A model generated the notes under the pieces. The model saw nothing but the letters and a program-made list of their open reading frames with translations. It was not told the origin of the DNA and ran no database searches. DNA of 64,000 nucleotides from Sediminicoccus sp. KRV36 (GTDB lineage Bacteria; Pseudomonadota; Alphaproteobacteria; Acetobacterales; Acetobacteraceae): the NCBI RefSeq assembly GCF_023243115.1, contig NZ_CP085081.1, positions 2,232,001-2,296,000 of the forward strand, given 5' to 3'. Numbering within the stretch: the first letter of the stretch is position 1; every line of letters starts with the position of its first letter. Below are positions 34,277 through 42,664 of the stretch, piece by piece. Made by a program: the position numbers and the translations under genes.

Positions 34277-35242
34277 ATGCTGCTGCGCCGCTCCCTGCTC
34301 ACCGCCGCCGCCATCGGCTCGGCAATTCCCGCCTTGGCCCAGGAATGGCCCAGCGCGCCGGTCCGGGCCGTCGTGCCTTTCGCGGCCGGCAGCGCCACGG
34401 ACATCGTGGCGCGCCTCTTTGCCGACCGCATGCGTGAAACGCTGGGCCAGCCCGTGGTGGTCGAGAACCGCGCCGGCGCCTCGGGGCTGATCGGCGCCGA
34501 ATTCGTGGCGCGCGCGGCACCGGACGGCAATACTTTGCTGTTCGGCACCAATTCGACCAATGCGGCGGCGAATGCGCTGTTCCGCCGCGTGCCCTTCGAC
34601 ATGGAGCGCGATTTCGTTCCCGCCTCGATGCTCGCTTCGGTGCCGCTGCTGGTGGCGGTGCCCGCCAACAGCCCGCACCGCACGCTGACCGACCTGCTGG
34701 CCGCCGCCCGCGCGCGGCCGGAGGGGGTCTCCTTCGCCTCCGCCTCCTCCTCGCAGCGTGTCGCGGCCGAAATGCTGGCCTCGATGGCGGGTGTGCGGAT
34801 GCTGCATGTGCCTTACCGTGCCTCGCCCGCCGCCGTGCAGGATCTGATCGCGGGCCGGGTGGATCTTTTCATCGCCGACCAGGCGGTGATCCTGCCGCCG
34901 AGCCAGTCGGGGCAGCTGCGTGTGCTGGGCGTCACCACCCGCGCCCGCTCGCCGCAATTGCCCGATGTGCCGACCGTGGCGGAGGCCGGCAACCTGCCGA
35001 ACTACGAGCTTTTCGCGTGGTTCGTGCTCGCGGCACCCGCCGGCACGCCGCCGGCCCATCTCGCGCGGCTCAACGCCGCCGTGCGGCAGGCCAGCGCCAA
35101 CCCCGAATTGCGCCAGCGGCTGGAGCAGGTGCTCGGCATGACCGTGACGCCCTCCACGCAGGAGGAGGCGGTGGCCTTCATGCGCAGCGAGACGGTGAAA
35201 TGGACCAACGCGATCCGCGCGGCGGGCATCGAGCCGGAGTGA
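34277..35242 (+). CDS. TctC/Bug family tripartite tricarboxylate receptor
   Basis: 321 residues with signal peptide (MLLRRSLLTAAAIGSAIPALA). The core motifs are EWPSAPVRAVVPFAAGSATDIVAR, VVVENRAGASGLIGAEFVA, MLHVPYRASPAAVQDLIAGRVD and QLPDVPTVAEAG. GGAGG lies 6 bp before the ATG. It ends the amidase/HpnG-like operon, 56 bp after the previous stop, and may deliver the amidase substrate. No TctAB partner is adjacent. Confidence 0.92.
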   Translation: MLLRRSLLTAAAIGSAIPALAQEWPSAPVRAVVPFAAGSATDIVARLFADRMRETLGQPVVVENRAGASGLIGAEFVARAAPDGNTLLFGTNSTNAAANALFRRVPFDMERDFVPASMLASVPLLVAVPANSPHRTLTDLLAAARARPEGVSFASASSSQRVAAEMLASMAGVRMLHVPYRASPAAVQDLIAGRVDLFIADQAVILPPSQSGQLRVLGVTTRARSPQLPDVPTVAEAGNLPNYELFAWFVLAAPAGTPPAHLARLNAAVRQASANPELRQRLEQVLGMTVTPSTQEEAVAFMRSETVKWTNAIRAAGIEPE

Positions 35243-35331
35243 GGCACCCGATTTCGCCCACCAAGGGCTGGCCACCCGGGCGCTGATGCCCTCAACTGCG
35301 CGGTGCAGCTGCCGATCCGGAGGGCAAGAAC

Positions 35332-35676
35332 ATGCTTCCTGTCACGCAATTCCCGCGGCTTGGCCCGTGGCTGGTCCTGGGGGGCCTGATCTTCGTGCAG
35401 GCGGCGGCGGCGCAAACGCCCCTGCGCGAGCGCGAACCGAACCCGGCGGCGACGGGCGCGCAGGAACGCGCGGCCGGCATCGCCCCCACACCAGGGGCCG
35501 CTCGCCGCGAGGCGCAGGCCGAGGACCAGATCTATCGGCAGCTCCTGGGCCAGAACCCCAACGCGCCCAGTGCCGCGACCCCGCCACCGCCGATGAACAC
35601 GCCAGGCCAGGATGCGCGGGCCACGGATCAAATTCTCCGCGAGCTGACGGCACCCAGCCCGGGTGCCACACGCTGA
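35332..35676 (+). CDS. Small exported Pro/Ala-rich protein
   Basis: 114 residues. A hydrophobic N-segment (LVLGGLIFVQAAAA, cut near residue 28) is followed by a disordered, Pro/Ala/Arg-rich chain. Two related short helices, AEDQIYRQLLGQNP and ATDQILRELTAPSP, suggest an internal duplication. Function unknown. It is convergent with the TPR lipoprotein gene. Confidence 0.55.
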   Translation: MLPVTQFPRLGPWLVLGGLIFVQAAAAQTPLREREPNPAATGAQERAAGIAPTPGAARREAQAEDQIYRQLLGQNPNAPSAATPPPPMNTPGQDARATDQILRELTAPSPGATR

Positions 35677-35693
35677 ACGGGGTCAAGCGCGCT

Positions 35694-36563
35694 TCAGCCG
35701 GGGGGCAGCGCCGCCAGCTCCCGCCCGATGGCCGCGCGCATCGCTGAATCCGCGGCCACATTGCGGGCACGCGTGAGAAGGCGGCGCGCCGCCGCCTGGT
35801 CGCCGCGGGCGCTCGCACCCTGCGCCGCGCGCCAGGCGAAATCCGCCTCCCGATCGGGCTCGCCGGCCAGCCGCGCCGCATCGGCGGCGACCTCCAGCGC
35901 GCGGCCCAGCCCCCGGTAATCCAGTGCATCGCGCCGCAGCGTGGCGGCTTCCTCGGCGCGGGAGATCGCCAGCGCGGCATCGCGTCCCAGGAGGGCGATG
36001 CGCGCGTCAAGCTCGGCCGCATCGGCGCGGAAGTTGAAGGCTTGCGGCGTGCCCTGGCGTGCGCGCGCGGCACGCAGCGCCGGCCCGTCCTGGCGGGCAT
36101 CGGCGATCAGCCCCTCGACGAAGGCGGCGCGCAAGGCTGCATCGTGATCGGCGGATTCGCGCAGCGTGATGAGCAGCGGCAGCGCGCCATCCGGATCACC
36201 CAGCCGGTAGCGCGCCGTGGCCTCTGCCAGGGTGAGGGGGGCGGGCGGGGCCACGCCGCGTCGGCGCAAATCCAGCAGCACGGCCGCGGCCTGGTCCCGT
36301 GCCGCCAGCGCATTGCCCTGGCCCAGCAGGGCGGCCGCGCGTCCCGTCGCGGCATCGGCGATATCGGCGGGCGCATCGCGCTCACGCGCGCGTCGCAGCG
36401 CATCGCCATATTGCCGGACGGCCTCCTCGAAGCGCCCGGCATCCAGCGCGAGCCGCCCCGCGCGCAACGTGCGGGAGAGCGCCTCGTCCGGTTGCGGCGC
36501 GGGCGTTGTGGGTGCGCGCGCGCCGCACGCCGCCAGCAGCAGGATGAGCAGCAGCGCCCTCAT
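35694..36563 (-). CDS. TPR lipoprotein of the Mla-like operon
   Basis: 289 residues. The signal peptide MRALLLILLLAACG has a lipobox (LAAC, Cys at about 13). The mature part is a series of TPR helices (RLALDAGRFEEAVRQYGDALRRA and later blocks). The start overlaps the mlaD-like stop by 4 bp. This is the last gene of the operon. A periplasmic, membrane-tethered TPR protein here probably scaffolds the MlaD ring or an outer-membrane partner. Confidence 0.75.
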   Translation of the reverse strand: MRALLLILLLAACGARAPTTPAPQPDEALSRTLRAGRLALDAGRFEEAVRQYGDALRRARERDAPADIADAATGRAAALLGQGNALAARDQAAAVLLDLRRRGVAPPAPLTLAEATARYRLGDPDGALPLLITLRESADHDAALRAAFVEGLIADARQDGPALRAARARQGTPQAFNFRADAAELDARIALLGRDAALAISRAEEAATLRRDALDYRGLGRALEVAADAARLAGEPDREADFAWRAAQGASARGDQAAARRLLTRARNVAADSAMRAAIGRELAALPPG

Positions 36564-37621
36564 GGCCGGATGCGCTCGGCCGGCACGCGGTCCCGCTCCG
36601 GCAGCGGGCCACCGCCGCCCAGCAGCCAGAGTGCGCGCAGCTGCGCGATCATCGCCTCCAGCTCGCGCGTGGTGGCCTGCGCCTGGAGCAGCAGCGCCGG
36701 CAGGTTGGCCACGCTCTCCTCCACGCCACGCGCGATATTGGAGACGCGCGGCGAGGCCCGCGCCAGGTCCCGCGTGACCCTTTGCAGATCGGTCATGGCG
36801 GCATCCGCGCGGCGCAGCAGCACGGGGATGCCTTGCGGGCCGGAGAGCGAGCCCGTGATGCGCGCGCCATCCGCCGCCACCGTCTCCACGCTGGCGACGA
36901 TGCGGCGGAAGGCTTCCATCACCGCCCGTGCCTCAGTCACCACCGCCTCCAATTGCCCGCCCATCGTGTCATCGCTGAGCAGGCGGCCGATCAACCCCTC
37001 GCCGCGCTCGATGCGTCCGGTGGCCAGCGCCAGGCTATGCGCGGCCCGGCCGAGATCCTCCATGATGGGGAGGATGCGGCCGCGCACATCGTCAATGATG
37101 GCGCCCACGGTTTCCGTGGGCGCGCGCTCGGAATTCGCCTCGATCACGGCGTAGTTCCAGTCGAGCGGCGCGCCGGTGCCGCGCGCCACATCGAGGAAGG
37201 CCGCCCCCGCCACGCCGAAGCGCTTGCGGATGGTTGCCACCGAATCGCGGCGGATGAAGGGCTTGGCCTGCTCATCCAGCTGCACCTCGGCATAGAGGCG
37301 GGAGGCGGGGTTGATGACGATGCGCCGGACAGTGCCGGCCCGCGTGCCCAGCACCTCCAGCTCGGCCCCCACGGCGAGGCCGCTGATCCCCTCATCCGGC
37401 AGCAGGACGCGCAGCCGGGCCGAGGGCTGCAGCCATTCGCGCAGCACGCCGGCCTGCAGCACGGCGCCGAGGAACAGCACCAGCGCGATCAGCACAATGA
37501 GGCCGACCCATTCATCGCCGGCGAGGCGGCTGCGCCAGGAGATGCGGCCCCCAAGCGCGCGCTCCACGGGCGGCAATGCCTCCGCTGGCGGGGGCAGGGG
37601 GGATGGCGGCCGGTCGCTCAT
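36560..37621 (-). CDS. MlaD/MCE-domain lipid-transport protein
   Basis: 353 residues. One N-terminal membrane helix spans about 40-60, and the MCE domain about 64-145 with ISGLAVGAELEVLGTRAGTVRRI (residues 79-101, the typical GLxxGxxVxxxGxxVGxV pattern). A long helical region (about 165-335) forms the needle-like C-terminal assembly seen in MCE rings. It binds phospholipid or a hydrophobic solute in the periplasm. It is coupled by ATGA overlaps to the ABC-like gene upstream and the TPR lipoprotein gene downstream. Confidence 0.85.
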   Translation of the reverse strand: MSDRPPSPLPPPAEALPPVERALGGRISWRSRLAGDEWVGLIVLIALVLFLGAVLQAGVLREWLQPSARLRVLLPDEGISGLAVGAELEVLGTRAGTVRRIVINPASRLYAEVQLDEQAKPFIRRDSVATIRKRFGVAGAAFLDVARGTGAPLDWNYAVIEANSERAPTETVGAIIDDVRGRILPIMEDLGRAAHSLALATGRIERGEGLIGRLLSDDTMGGQLEAVVTEARAVMEAFRRIVASVETVAADGARITGSLSGPQGIPVLLRRADAAMTDLQRVTRDLARASPRVSNIARGVEESVANLPALLLQAQATTRELEAMIAQLRALWLLGGGGPLPERDRVPAERIRP

Positions 37622-38301
37622 GCCGCCACCCGGCGGATGGCATCAAGCCCGCCCGCCCCCAGCCGGTGGCGTTGCGTCGCCGGGATGGCCCGATCCGTCC
37701 AGACCGAGAGGCTGGTGGTCAGCCAGAGGCAGGCGGCGGGCTGGGCGGTGGCCAGCGCCTCCAGCAGCGGCAGGCGGAGTTCCGGCACGGTATTGCCTTG
37801 CAAGGGACTCTCCAGGATGAGCAGGCCGGGGCGGTTCAAGAAGGCGCGGGCGCAGGCGGCGCGGGCCAGCTCGGGCTGGCTGAGCTGGCCCGGGCGTTCG
37901 AGGGGCAGGCCGGGCAGGCCAAAGCGGCGGCAGAGTTCGGCCGCACGCTCCCGCAGCGCCGCGGCCGAGCCCAGCCGATGCTGCAACCCGGCCAGGATCA
38001 CGCTTTCCGCGACACTCAGATGCGGCGCCCAGCCGCCCTGCAGGCTGACCAGGCCGATGCGGCCGCGCAAGCTGCGCGCCGCATCGGGCGTCAGTTCGGC
38101 CCAATCCAGGCCGAGGGCGCTGACCACCCCGGCGCTGGGCGGGATCAGCCCCAGGCACAGCTCCGTGAAGCCGGTCAGCATCGCCGGGTCATCGGCCTGG
38201 ATCAGCGCCAATTCCCCGGGCAGCACCCGCAGGGCATAGCGCCCGCCCCGCGCATCGCGCAGGCCGTCCAGCTCCAGCGCCGGGATCTCGCTCGCGTTCA
38301 T
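37618..38301 (-). CDS. Degenerate ABC ATPase-like protein (MlaF position, all catalytic motifs lost)
   Basis: 227 residues with the outline of an ABC nucleotide-binding domain. GELALI...GLIPPSAG surrounds the place of Walker A, but GPxGxGKST is replaced by QADDPAMLT. The Q-loop region keeps SLQGGWAPHLSVAESV. LSGGQ is LSQPE (then LARAACARAFLNRP), Walker B LLLLDEP is LLILESP, and the H-loop reads TTSLS. The frame is open and coupled on both sides by ATGA overlaps, so this is a maintained pseudo-ATPase rather than a wrecked gene. Its partners are MlaE-like and MlaD-like proteins. Confidence 0.8.
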   Translation of the reverse strand: MNASEIPALELDGLRDARGGRYALRVLPGELALIQADDPAMLTGFTELCLGLIPPSAGVVSALGLDWAELTPDAARSLRGRIGLVSLQGGWAPHLSVAESVILAGLQHRLGSAAALRERAAELCRRFGLPGLPLERPGQLSQPELARAACARAFLNRPGLLILESPLQGNTVPELRLPLLEALATAQPAACLWLTTSLSVWTDRAIPATQRHRLGAGGLDAIRRVAA

Positions 38302-39071
38302 GCGGCCAGGCTCATCAGCACCGAGGCGATCAGGATGGAGAGCACGGCGCGCACGAAGCACACCGGCAGCAATTCCGCCGTGCTGGCGCCGGCGGGGGCG
38401 GTGAGGGCGGTATGCGCCGCCACCACGCCCACCAGCCCGCCCGCCACCAGCAGCTTGATGGGGAAGATCACCGTATCGGCCGGCTGCATGGCCCGCAGCA
38501 CGCCATCCAGCGAATCCAGCAGGGCCACCGACTGGTCCCCCAATGCCAGCGCCAGCGCGCCACCCGAGATCAATGCCACGGCGACGAAGAACACGCCCAG
38601 CGTGAAGGCGGCCAGCGCGAAGGCGAGCGATGCCGGCGCACCATAAAGCCGCAGCAGATCCACCCCCTGCAAGGTCAGGACGCGCGCGGCACCGCTGCCG
38701 CGCAGCGCGCCAAGCTCGGCCACCATGACCATGCCGGAGCGGCCGAGAATCAGCAGTGCCACCAGCACCGGTGCCAGTTCGCGCACCAGCACCGTGACCA
38801 GCACATTGGCCAGCAGCCCGCGTTGACCGACCACGCCGGACCAGCTGATGCCCTGGAACACCAGCCCCGCCCCGATCAGCAGCCCCAGCACCAGCGCCGC
38901 GAGCACACCCCCCAGCAGGGATTGCCGCAGCCGGCGGAACAGCTCCTGCCGCTCCGGGCCGCGCCAGCCTAGGGGACGCACCGCCCAGGCCATGAATTGC
39001 GCACTCAGGCCGAGGAGTTGCAGCACCAGCTGCACACCCCGGCGGAACGGGCTGCCCAGCGCCGCGAGCAT
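38298..39071 (-). CDS. MlaE-type ABC permease
   Basis: 257 residues with five to six membrane helices. Family landmarks are LVFQGISWSGVVGQRGLLANVLVTVLVRELAPVL (family: Q...G...va..v....reLaPvl), RSGMVMVAELGALRGSGAARVL (the coupling-helix EIGTM-like segment, here AELGALR) and FIIxLKLL-like IFPIKLLVAGGLVGVVAAH. MlaE permeases carry phospholipid between the inner membrane and MCE proteins. It overlaps the cyclase-like gene (TGATG) and the pseudo-ATPase gene (ATGA). Confidence 0.88.
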   Translation of the reverse strand: MLAALGSPFRRGVQLVLQLLGLSAQFMAWAVRPLGWRGPERQELFRRLRQSLLGGVLAALVLGLLIGAGLVFQGISWSGVVGQRGLLANVLVTVLVRELAPVLVALLILGRSGMVMVAELGALRGSGAARVLTLQGVDLLRLYGAPASLAFALAAFTLGVFFVAVALISGGALALALGDQSVALLDSLDGVLRAMQPADTVIFPIKLLVAGGLVGVVAAHTALTAPAGASTAELLPVCFVRAVLSILIASVLMSLAA

Positions 39072-41380
39072 CACAATGCCGCAGCCAGGATGTAGCAATT
39101 GCGCGGGCCATGCAGCGGTACATGAAAGGCGCCGCGCGGGCGGAACAGATATTGCCCGGCCAGCGCGGCATAGACCGCCTCGGTCGCCTGGATGCCGCCC
39201 AGCGGTGCCGATTGCGCCATCTGGTCGGCAAGGCGCGCGGCATCGCCCCAGAGGTTGAGAAACCCCTCGCCCGAGCCGACGCGGCTGCCGATGGCCACGC
39301 CCATATCCAGCCCGATGCGAAAGCCGGGCTCGGCCTCGGCCTCCTCGAAGAGGGCGGCGCAGCAGCTTCGCGCGGCCAGGGCGAAGGCGGCGATGCGGCG
39401 TGCCGCCGGGCGGCCTGCCTCCTCGGGCGTCAGGCCTGCGGCCGCCACGACCTCATCGCCGAGGAGCTTGAGGTAGGGGATGCCCGCCTCCTGCGCCGCG
39501 CGCTCCAGCGCATGGGCGATGCGGCCGACCAGCGCGCCTTGCAGGGCGGCGGCGCGGCGGCCCGCCAGTGCCAGCGGATCGGTGAAGCGCACCACCATCA
39601 CCGCGACCTGCGGATAGACATCGGCCGCGACCTCGGCCGAGAGGCTGGCGCTGAGGGCGGAATCGGCGAAGCCGGCACTGGCCGCGGCGGGCTCGGGCTC
39701 CAGCGCGTGCACGGCGGCCGCCCGGGCCGCGAGGCGTGCCTGGCCGCCCGCCATGCGCACCGCCAGCAGCTTCGCCAGGGCCTCCAGGAAGCCCTGGGTA
39801 TCGCCCGCCGTCTCCTGCGGGTCCTCCAGCCAGACCACGCCGAAGCTGCGCGCGCCATGCCGGATCGGGATGGCATGCAGCGCCGTCGTGCCGAGCGGGT
39901 TGAGCCAGATGCGATGCAGCTCCGCCGTGCTGCGCTCGCGCGCCGCATCGGCGGCGATGATCGGCTCGCCCGAGGCGAGGCGGGCGAAGAAGGCGGGCAT
40001 TTCCTCGCGCAGCAGCATCGCCTCGCTGGTGTGGCCGCCGCGTTCGGCGTCGTAGCCATCTTCCAGCGTCAGGCCGCGGCCATCGGGGGTCAGCCGCCAG
40101 ATGCAGGCGCGGGTGGCCTGGGCCACGCTGGCCAGGCGCTCGGTCAGGTCGGGCGGGAGGTCCGAGGCCGGGTCGAACAACGCGGCCGAGCCGGCCAGCT
40201 CCGCGAAGGCGGCGGATTGGGAGGCGATGCTCTGCTTCTCATCCAGCAGCCGGCGCGCCGCCACATCGGCCCGCAAGCCCTGGCGCACCAAGAGCAGCGC
40301 GAGGCCCAGCGCCACCAGCACGACGGCGAGGGACATGACCAGTGCGCGGCGGTTGTTCACCGCGACGAAGCCGGTGAAATCATCCTCCGGCACGGTGATG
40401 ACCAGCCGCCAGCCGGAGGTCGCTTCGGCGCCAAGCCTGCTGGAGATGATGATGTGCCGCGCGCCGTTCACATCCTCGGCCGCATGCACGTTGCCTTGCA
40501 GGCGGATCAGGTCGAAGGCGCGGGCGAGGACGGGATCGCCGATTTCATCCAGCCGGTTGGGGATCGGGCCTTCGGGGCCGGTGCGCATCGCGCGGTCGGC
40601 CTGCGGATGGGCGATGATGCGGCCCTGCGCATCCACGATCACCGCCTGGCCGTGACGGCCGATCTGCAGGCTCGCCAGGAAGTCCGACAAGGCGCGCAGC
40701 GAGACATCCAGCGCGATCACGCCGAAGGGTGCCGCCTCATCGAGCCGCCGGACGGCGGTGGCGACGGTCAGCCCCATCACGCGGTCGGTGAAGAAGAGAT
40801 AGAGATCGGTCCAGGCCTCGTCCGGGTCACTGATGGCGGCGCGGAACCAGGGGCGGGTGCGCGGGTCGAATTCATGTTCGGCCTGCGGCTCCTCCCTGAT
40901 CAGGCGTTCCTGCCGGTCATAGGTCTTGAGGACCAGGCTGCGCGGCCCGGGTTCGTTGCGAATGACAAAGGAGGAATAGCCCCCCTCGGCCACGCGCCGG
41001 ACGGCGATGTAGTTGCCCGCCTGGTCCGCCGCCATGAACAGCGAGATATGCGACAATTGATCCAGCACGGCGCGGCCGAAATTCTCCAGCGTCTCGCGTT
41101 GCCCGCCGCGCACGGCAGGGGCGTTGAACACCTCCCGCGCGTAGCGCGCGGCGCGCTCGCCACTGGCGAAGAAGCCGCCGATTTCCTGCGCGACGCGCGC
41201 CTCCAGGCTGCCTAGCATTTCCTCGCTCAGCGCCAGCGCGCCCTGGCGATTGGCCTGGTAGCTGTGCAGCGCGATGGTCAGCACCGCGCCGATGATGAGC
41301 GCGACACCCGCCAGCGGCAGGATGATGCGCAAGGCCGCCTGGCGGCGCCGCGCGCCGGAAAGAAGGGCCGCTCCACTCAT
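39071..41380 (-). CDS. Membrane sensor: Cache - GAF - degenerate class III cyclase domain
   Basis: 769 residues: TM1 about 18-38, a periplasmic dCache-like domain about 40-335 (DPRTRPWFRAAI, VMGLTVATAVRR), TM2 about 343-365, a GAF domain about 405-545, and a nucleotidyl-cyclase homology domain about 590-760. In the last, the metal-binding DIxGFT is replaced by VVRFTDPL and the GDxVNLAxR transition-state motif by GDAARLADQ; only LLGDEVVAA keeps its Asp. It therefore probably senses rather than makes cAMP or cGMP. It is coupled to DUF6285 upstream and mlaE downstream. Confidence 0.8.
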   Translation of the reverse strand: MSGAALLSGARRRQAALRIILPLAGVALIIGAVLTIALHSYQANRQGALALSEEMLGSLEARVAQEIGGFFASGERAARYAREVFNAPAVRGGQRETLENFGRAVLDQLSHISLFMAADQAGNYIAVRRVAEGGYSSFVIRNEPGPRSLVLKTYDRQERLIREEPQAEHEFDPRTRPWFRAAISDPDEAWTDLYLFFTDRVMGLTVATAVRRLDEAAPFGVIALDVSLRALSDFLASLQIGRHGQAVIVDAQGRIIAHPQADRAMRTGPEGPIPNRLDEIGDPVLARAFDLIRLQGNVHAAEDVNGARHIIISSRLGAEATSGWRLVITVPEDDFTGFVAVNNRRALVMSLAVVLVALGLALLLVRQGLRADVAARRLLDEKQSIASQSAAFAELAGSAALFDPASDLPPDLTERLASVAQATRACIWRLTPDGRGLTLEDGYDAERGGHTSEAMLLREEMPAFFARLASGEPIIAADAARERSTAELHRIWLNPLGTTALHAIPIRHGARSFGVVWLEDPQETAGDTQGFLEALAKLLAVRMAGGQARLAARAAAVHALEPEPAAASAGFADSALSASLSAEVAADVYPQVAVMVVRFTDPLALAGRRAAALQGALVGRIAHALERAAQEAGIPYLKLLGDEVVAAAGLTPEEAGRPAARRIAAFALAARSCCAALFEEAEAEPGFRIGLDMGVAIGSRVGSGEGFLNLWGDAARLADQMAQSAPLGGIQATEAVYAALAGQYLFRPRGAFHVPLHGPRNCYILAAAL

Positions 41381-41706
41381 CCGAGCGCGCGCGGGGCAGT
41401 GACCGCGCAGCGCAATTCCACCATCTCCCGCAGCAGGGCGGCAGCGCCGGCATGGGCGGGCGTTCCGGGCTGATAGGCGCCGGCGCGGATGCGGGCCGCG
41501 AATTGCGCCGGGCCTTCCGCGAAATTGGCAAGGCGCTCCTGCAGGTGCCCGGGGTCCACCGTGCTGGCGCGGGCGGCGATGGCCATGGCATTGGCGATCA
41601 TCCGCGCCTCATAATGCAGATGCGCGGGCAGGGCAGGCAGCAGCTTGCCCAGCAGCGCCTCGCGCGCCGTGGCCAGCAGATCCGCCGCGTCAGGCTGTTC
41701 CAGCAT
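41377..41706 (-). CDS. DUF6285 protein, LvaB-like partner of the APH-fold kinase
   Basis: 109 residues, all-helical, with the family pattern LLATAREALLGKLLPALPAHLHYEARMIANAMAIAAR and a C-terminal LLREMVELRCAV. In levulinate-degrading Pseudomonas the small protein LvaB, of similar size, is required with the kinase LvaA. The location here, overlapping the kinase gene by 17 bp, fits the same role. No catalytic residues are obvious. The stop overlaps the sensor gene start (ATGA). Confidence 0.75.
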   Translation of the reverse strand: MLEQPDAADLLATAREALLGKLLPALPAHLHYEARMIANAMAIAARASTVDPGHLQERLANFAEGPAQFAARIRAGAYQPGTPAHAGAAALLREMVELRCAVTAPRALG

Positions 41707-42664
41707 CGAGCGCCTCCACCTGCCGCAGGATGTCCATTTCCAGCTCGGGGATGATCTGCGCCGTCAAGGCGAGTTCCAGGCTGCGCTCCACGCCCGAGAG
41801 GTGGCGCGCCCCCTGGTCGGCGGCGATCACCGCCCAGCGGATGGTGGCGGCGAGTTCCCAGAAGGGCAGGCGTGACGCATCGGCGCCGGCGCCATAGCCA
41901 TCGAGGAAGGCCGCGCGCGACCCCAAGCCACCCGCCTCCAGCCCAGAATTGCCGAAGCGCCAGCAGGGCGCACAGAACCAGCCGAGATCGGCATGCGGGT
42001 CCCCCCAGGCGGCGAATTCCCAGTCGAGCACGGCGGTCACGGCATGGCCCTCCACCATCAGATTCCCGGTGCGGAAATCATTGTGGCACAGCACGGGCGG
42101 CAGCGGTGGCGGCAGGTTGCGGGCCAGGGCGGCCAGGCCCCATTCCACCGCCGGGCGTGGCGTGCCTGCCGCATCAAGCCGCGCCTGCATGGCGGTGATG
42201 AAGCCGGCCCCCGCATCGGCCGGCGGCTCGCCCAGGAAGGCGAGGTCAGCGCGCGGGGGGCGGATGCGATGAATGCGCGCAAGCTCGGCACCCAATGCGC
42301 GCACCAGCGCATCATCCCCGCCCTGGGCGGCGGCGGCCTTGGCAAGGCGAAAGCCCGTGGCCGTGCCGGCGACCCGGCGCATCACGAAAAACGGCGCGCC
42401 GATGACGGAGGCGTCCTCGCAGCAGGAGAGCGGCTCGGGCACGGTCACACCTTCGGCATGGGCGGCGCGCAGCAGCGCGTATTCGGCCGTTCGCGGCAAT
42501 GAGACGGCGAGGGTGGCGGCGTTGTCCGTCCGCAACACCCATTCCTGGCCATCGGCCAGCGTCAGCGCCCAATTCTGCTGGATGGCGCCGCCCGAGAGCA
42601 GGCTGGCGCCCGTGATCTCGACGCCGAGCCAGGCATTCAGCGCCGCGCGCCGGGCTTCGTTCAT
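41690..42664 (-). CDS. APH-family kinase, ACAD10/11- and LvaA-like
   Basis: 324 residues with the aminoglycoside-phosphotransferase fold. LSGGAIQQNWAL is the nucleotide loop, WVLRTD holds the ATP-contacting position, the Brenner motif is LCHNDFRTGNLM (HxDxxxxN near residue 216), and the metal Asp is in VLDWEFAAWGDPHADLGWF. Adjacent to an ACAD10/11-type dehydrogenase, it most likely phosphorylates the 4-hydroxyl of a 4-hydroxyacyl-CoA. ATG 42664 overlaps the dehydrogenase stop (ATGA). Confidence 0.85.
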   Translation of the reverse strand: MNEARRAALNAWLGVEITGASLLSGGAIQQNWALTLADGQEWVLRTDNAATLAVSLPRTAEYALLRAAHAEGVTVPEPLSCCEDASVIGAPFFVMRRVAGTATGFRLAKAAAAQGGDDALVRALGAELARIHRIRPPRADLAFLGEPPADAGAGFITAMQARLDAAGTPRPAVEWGLAALARNLPPPLPPVLCHNDFRTGNLMVEGHAVTAVLDWEFAAWGDPHADLGWFCAPCWRFGNSGLEAGGLGSRAAFLDGYGAGADASRLPFWELAATIRWAVIAADQGARHLSGVERSLELALTAQIIPELEMDILRQVEALDAGTA

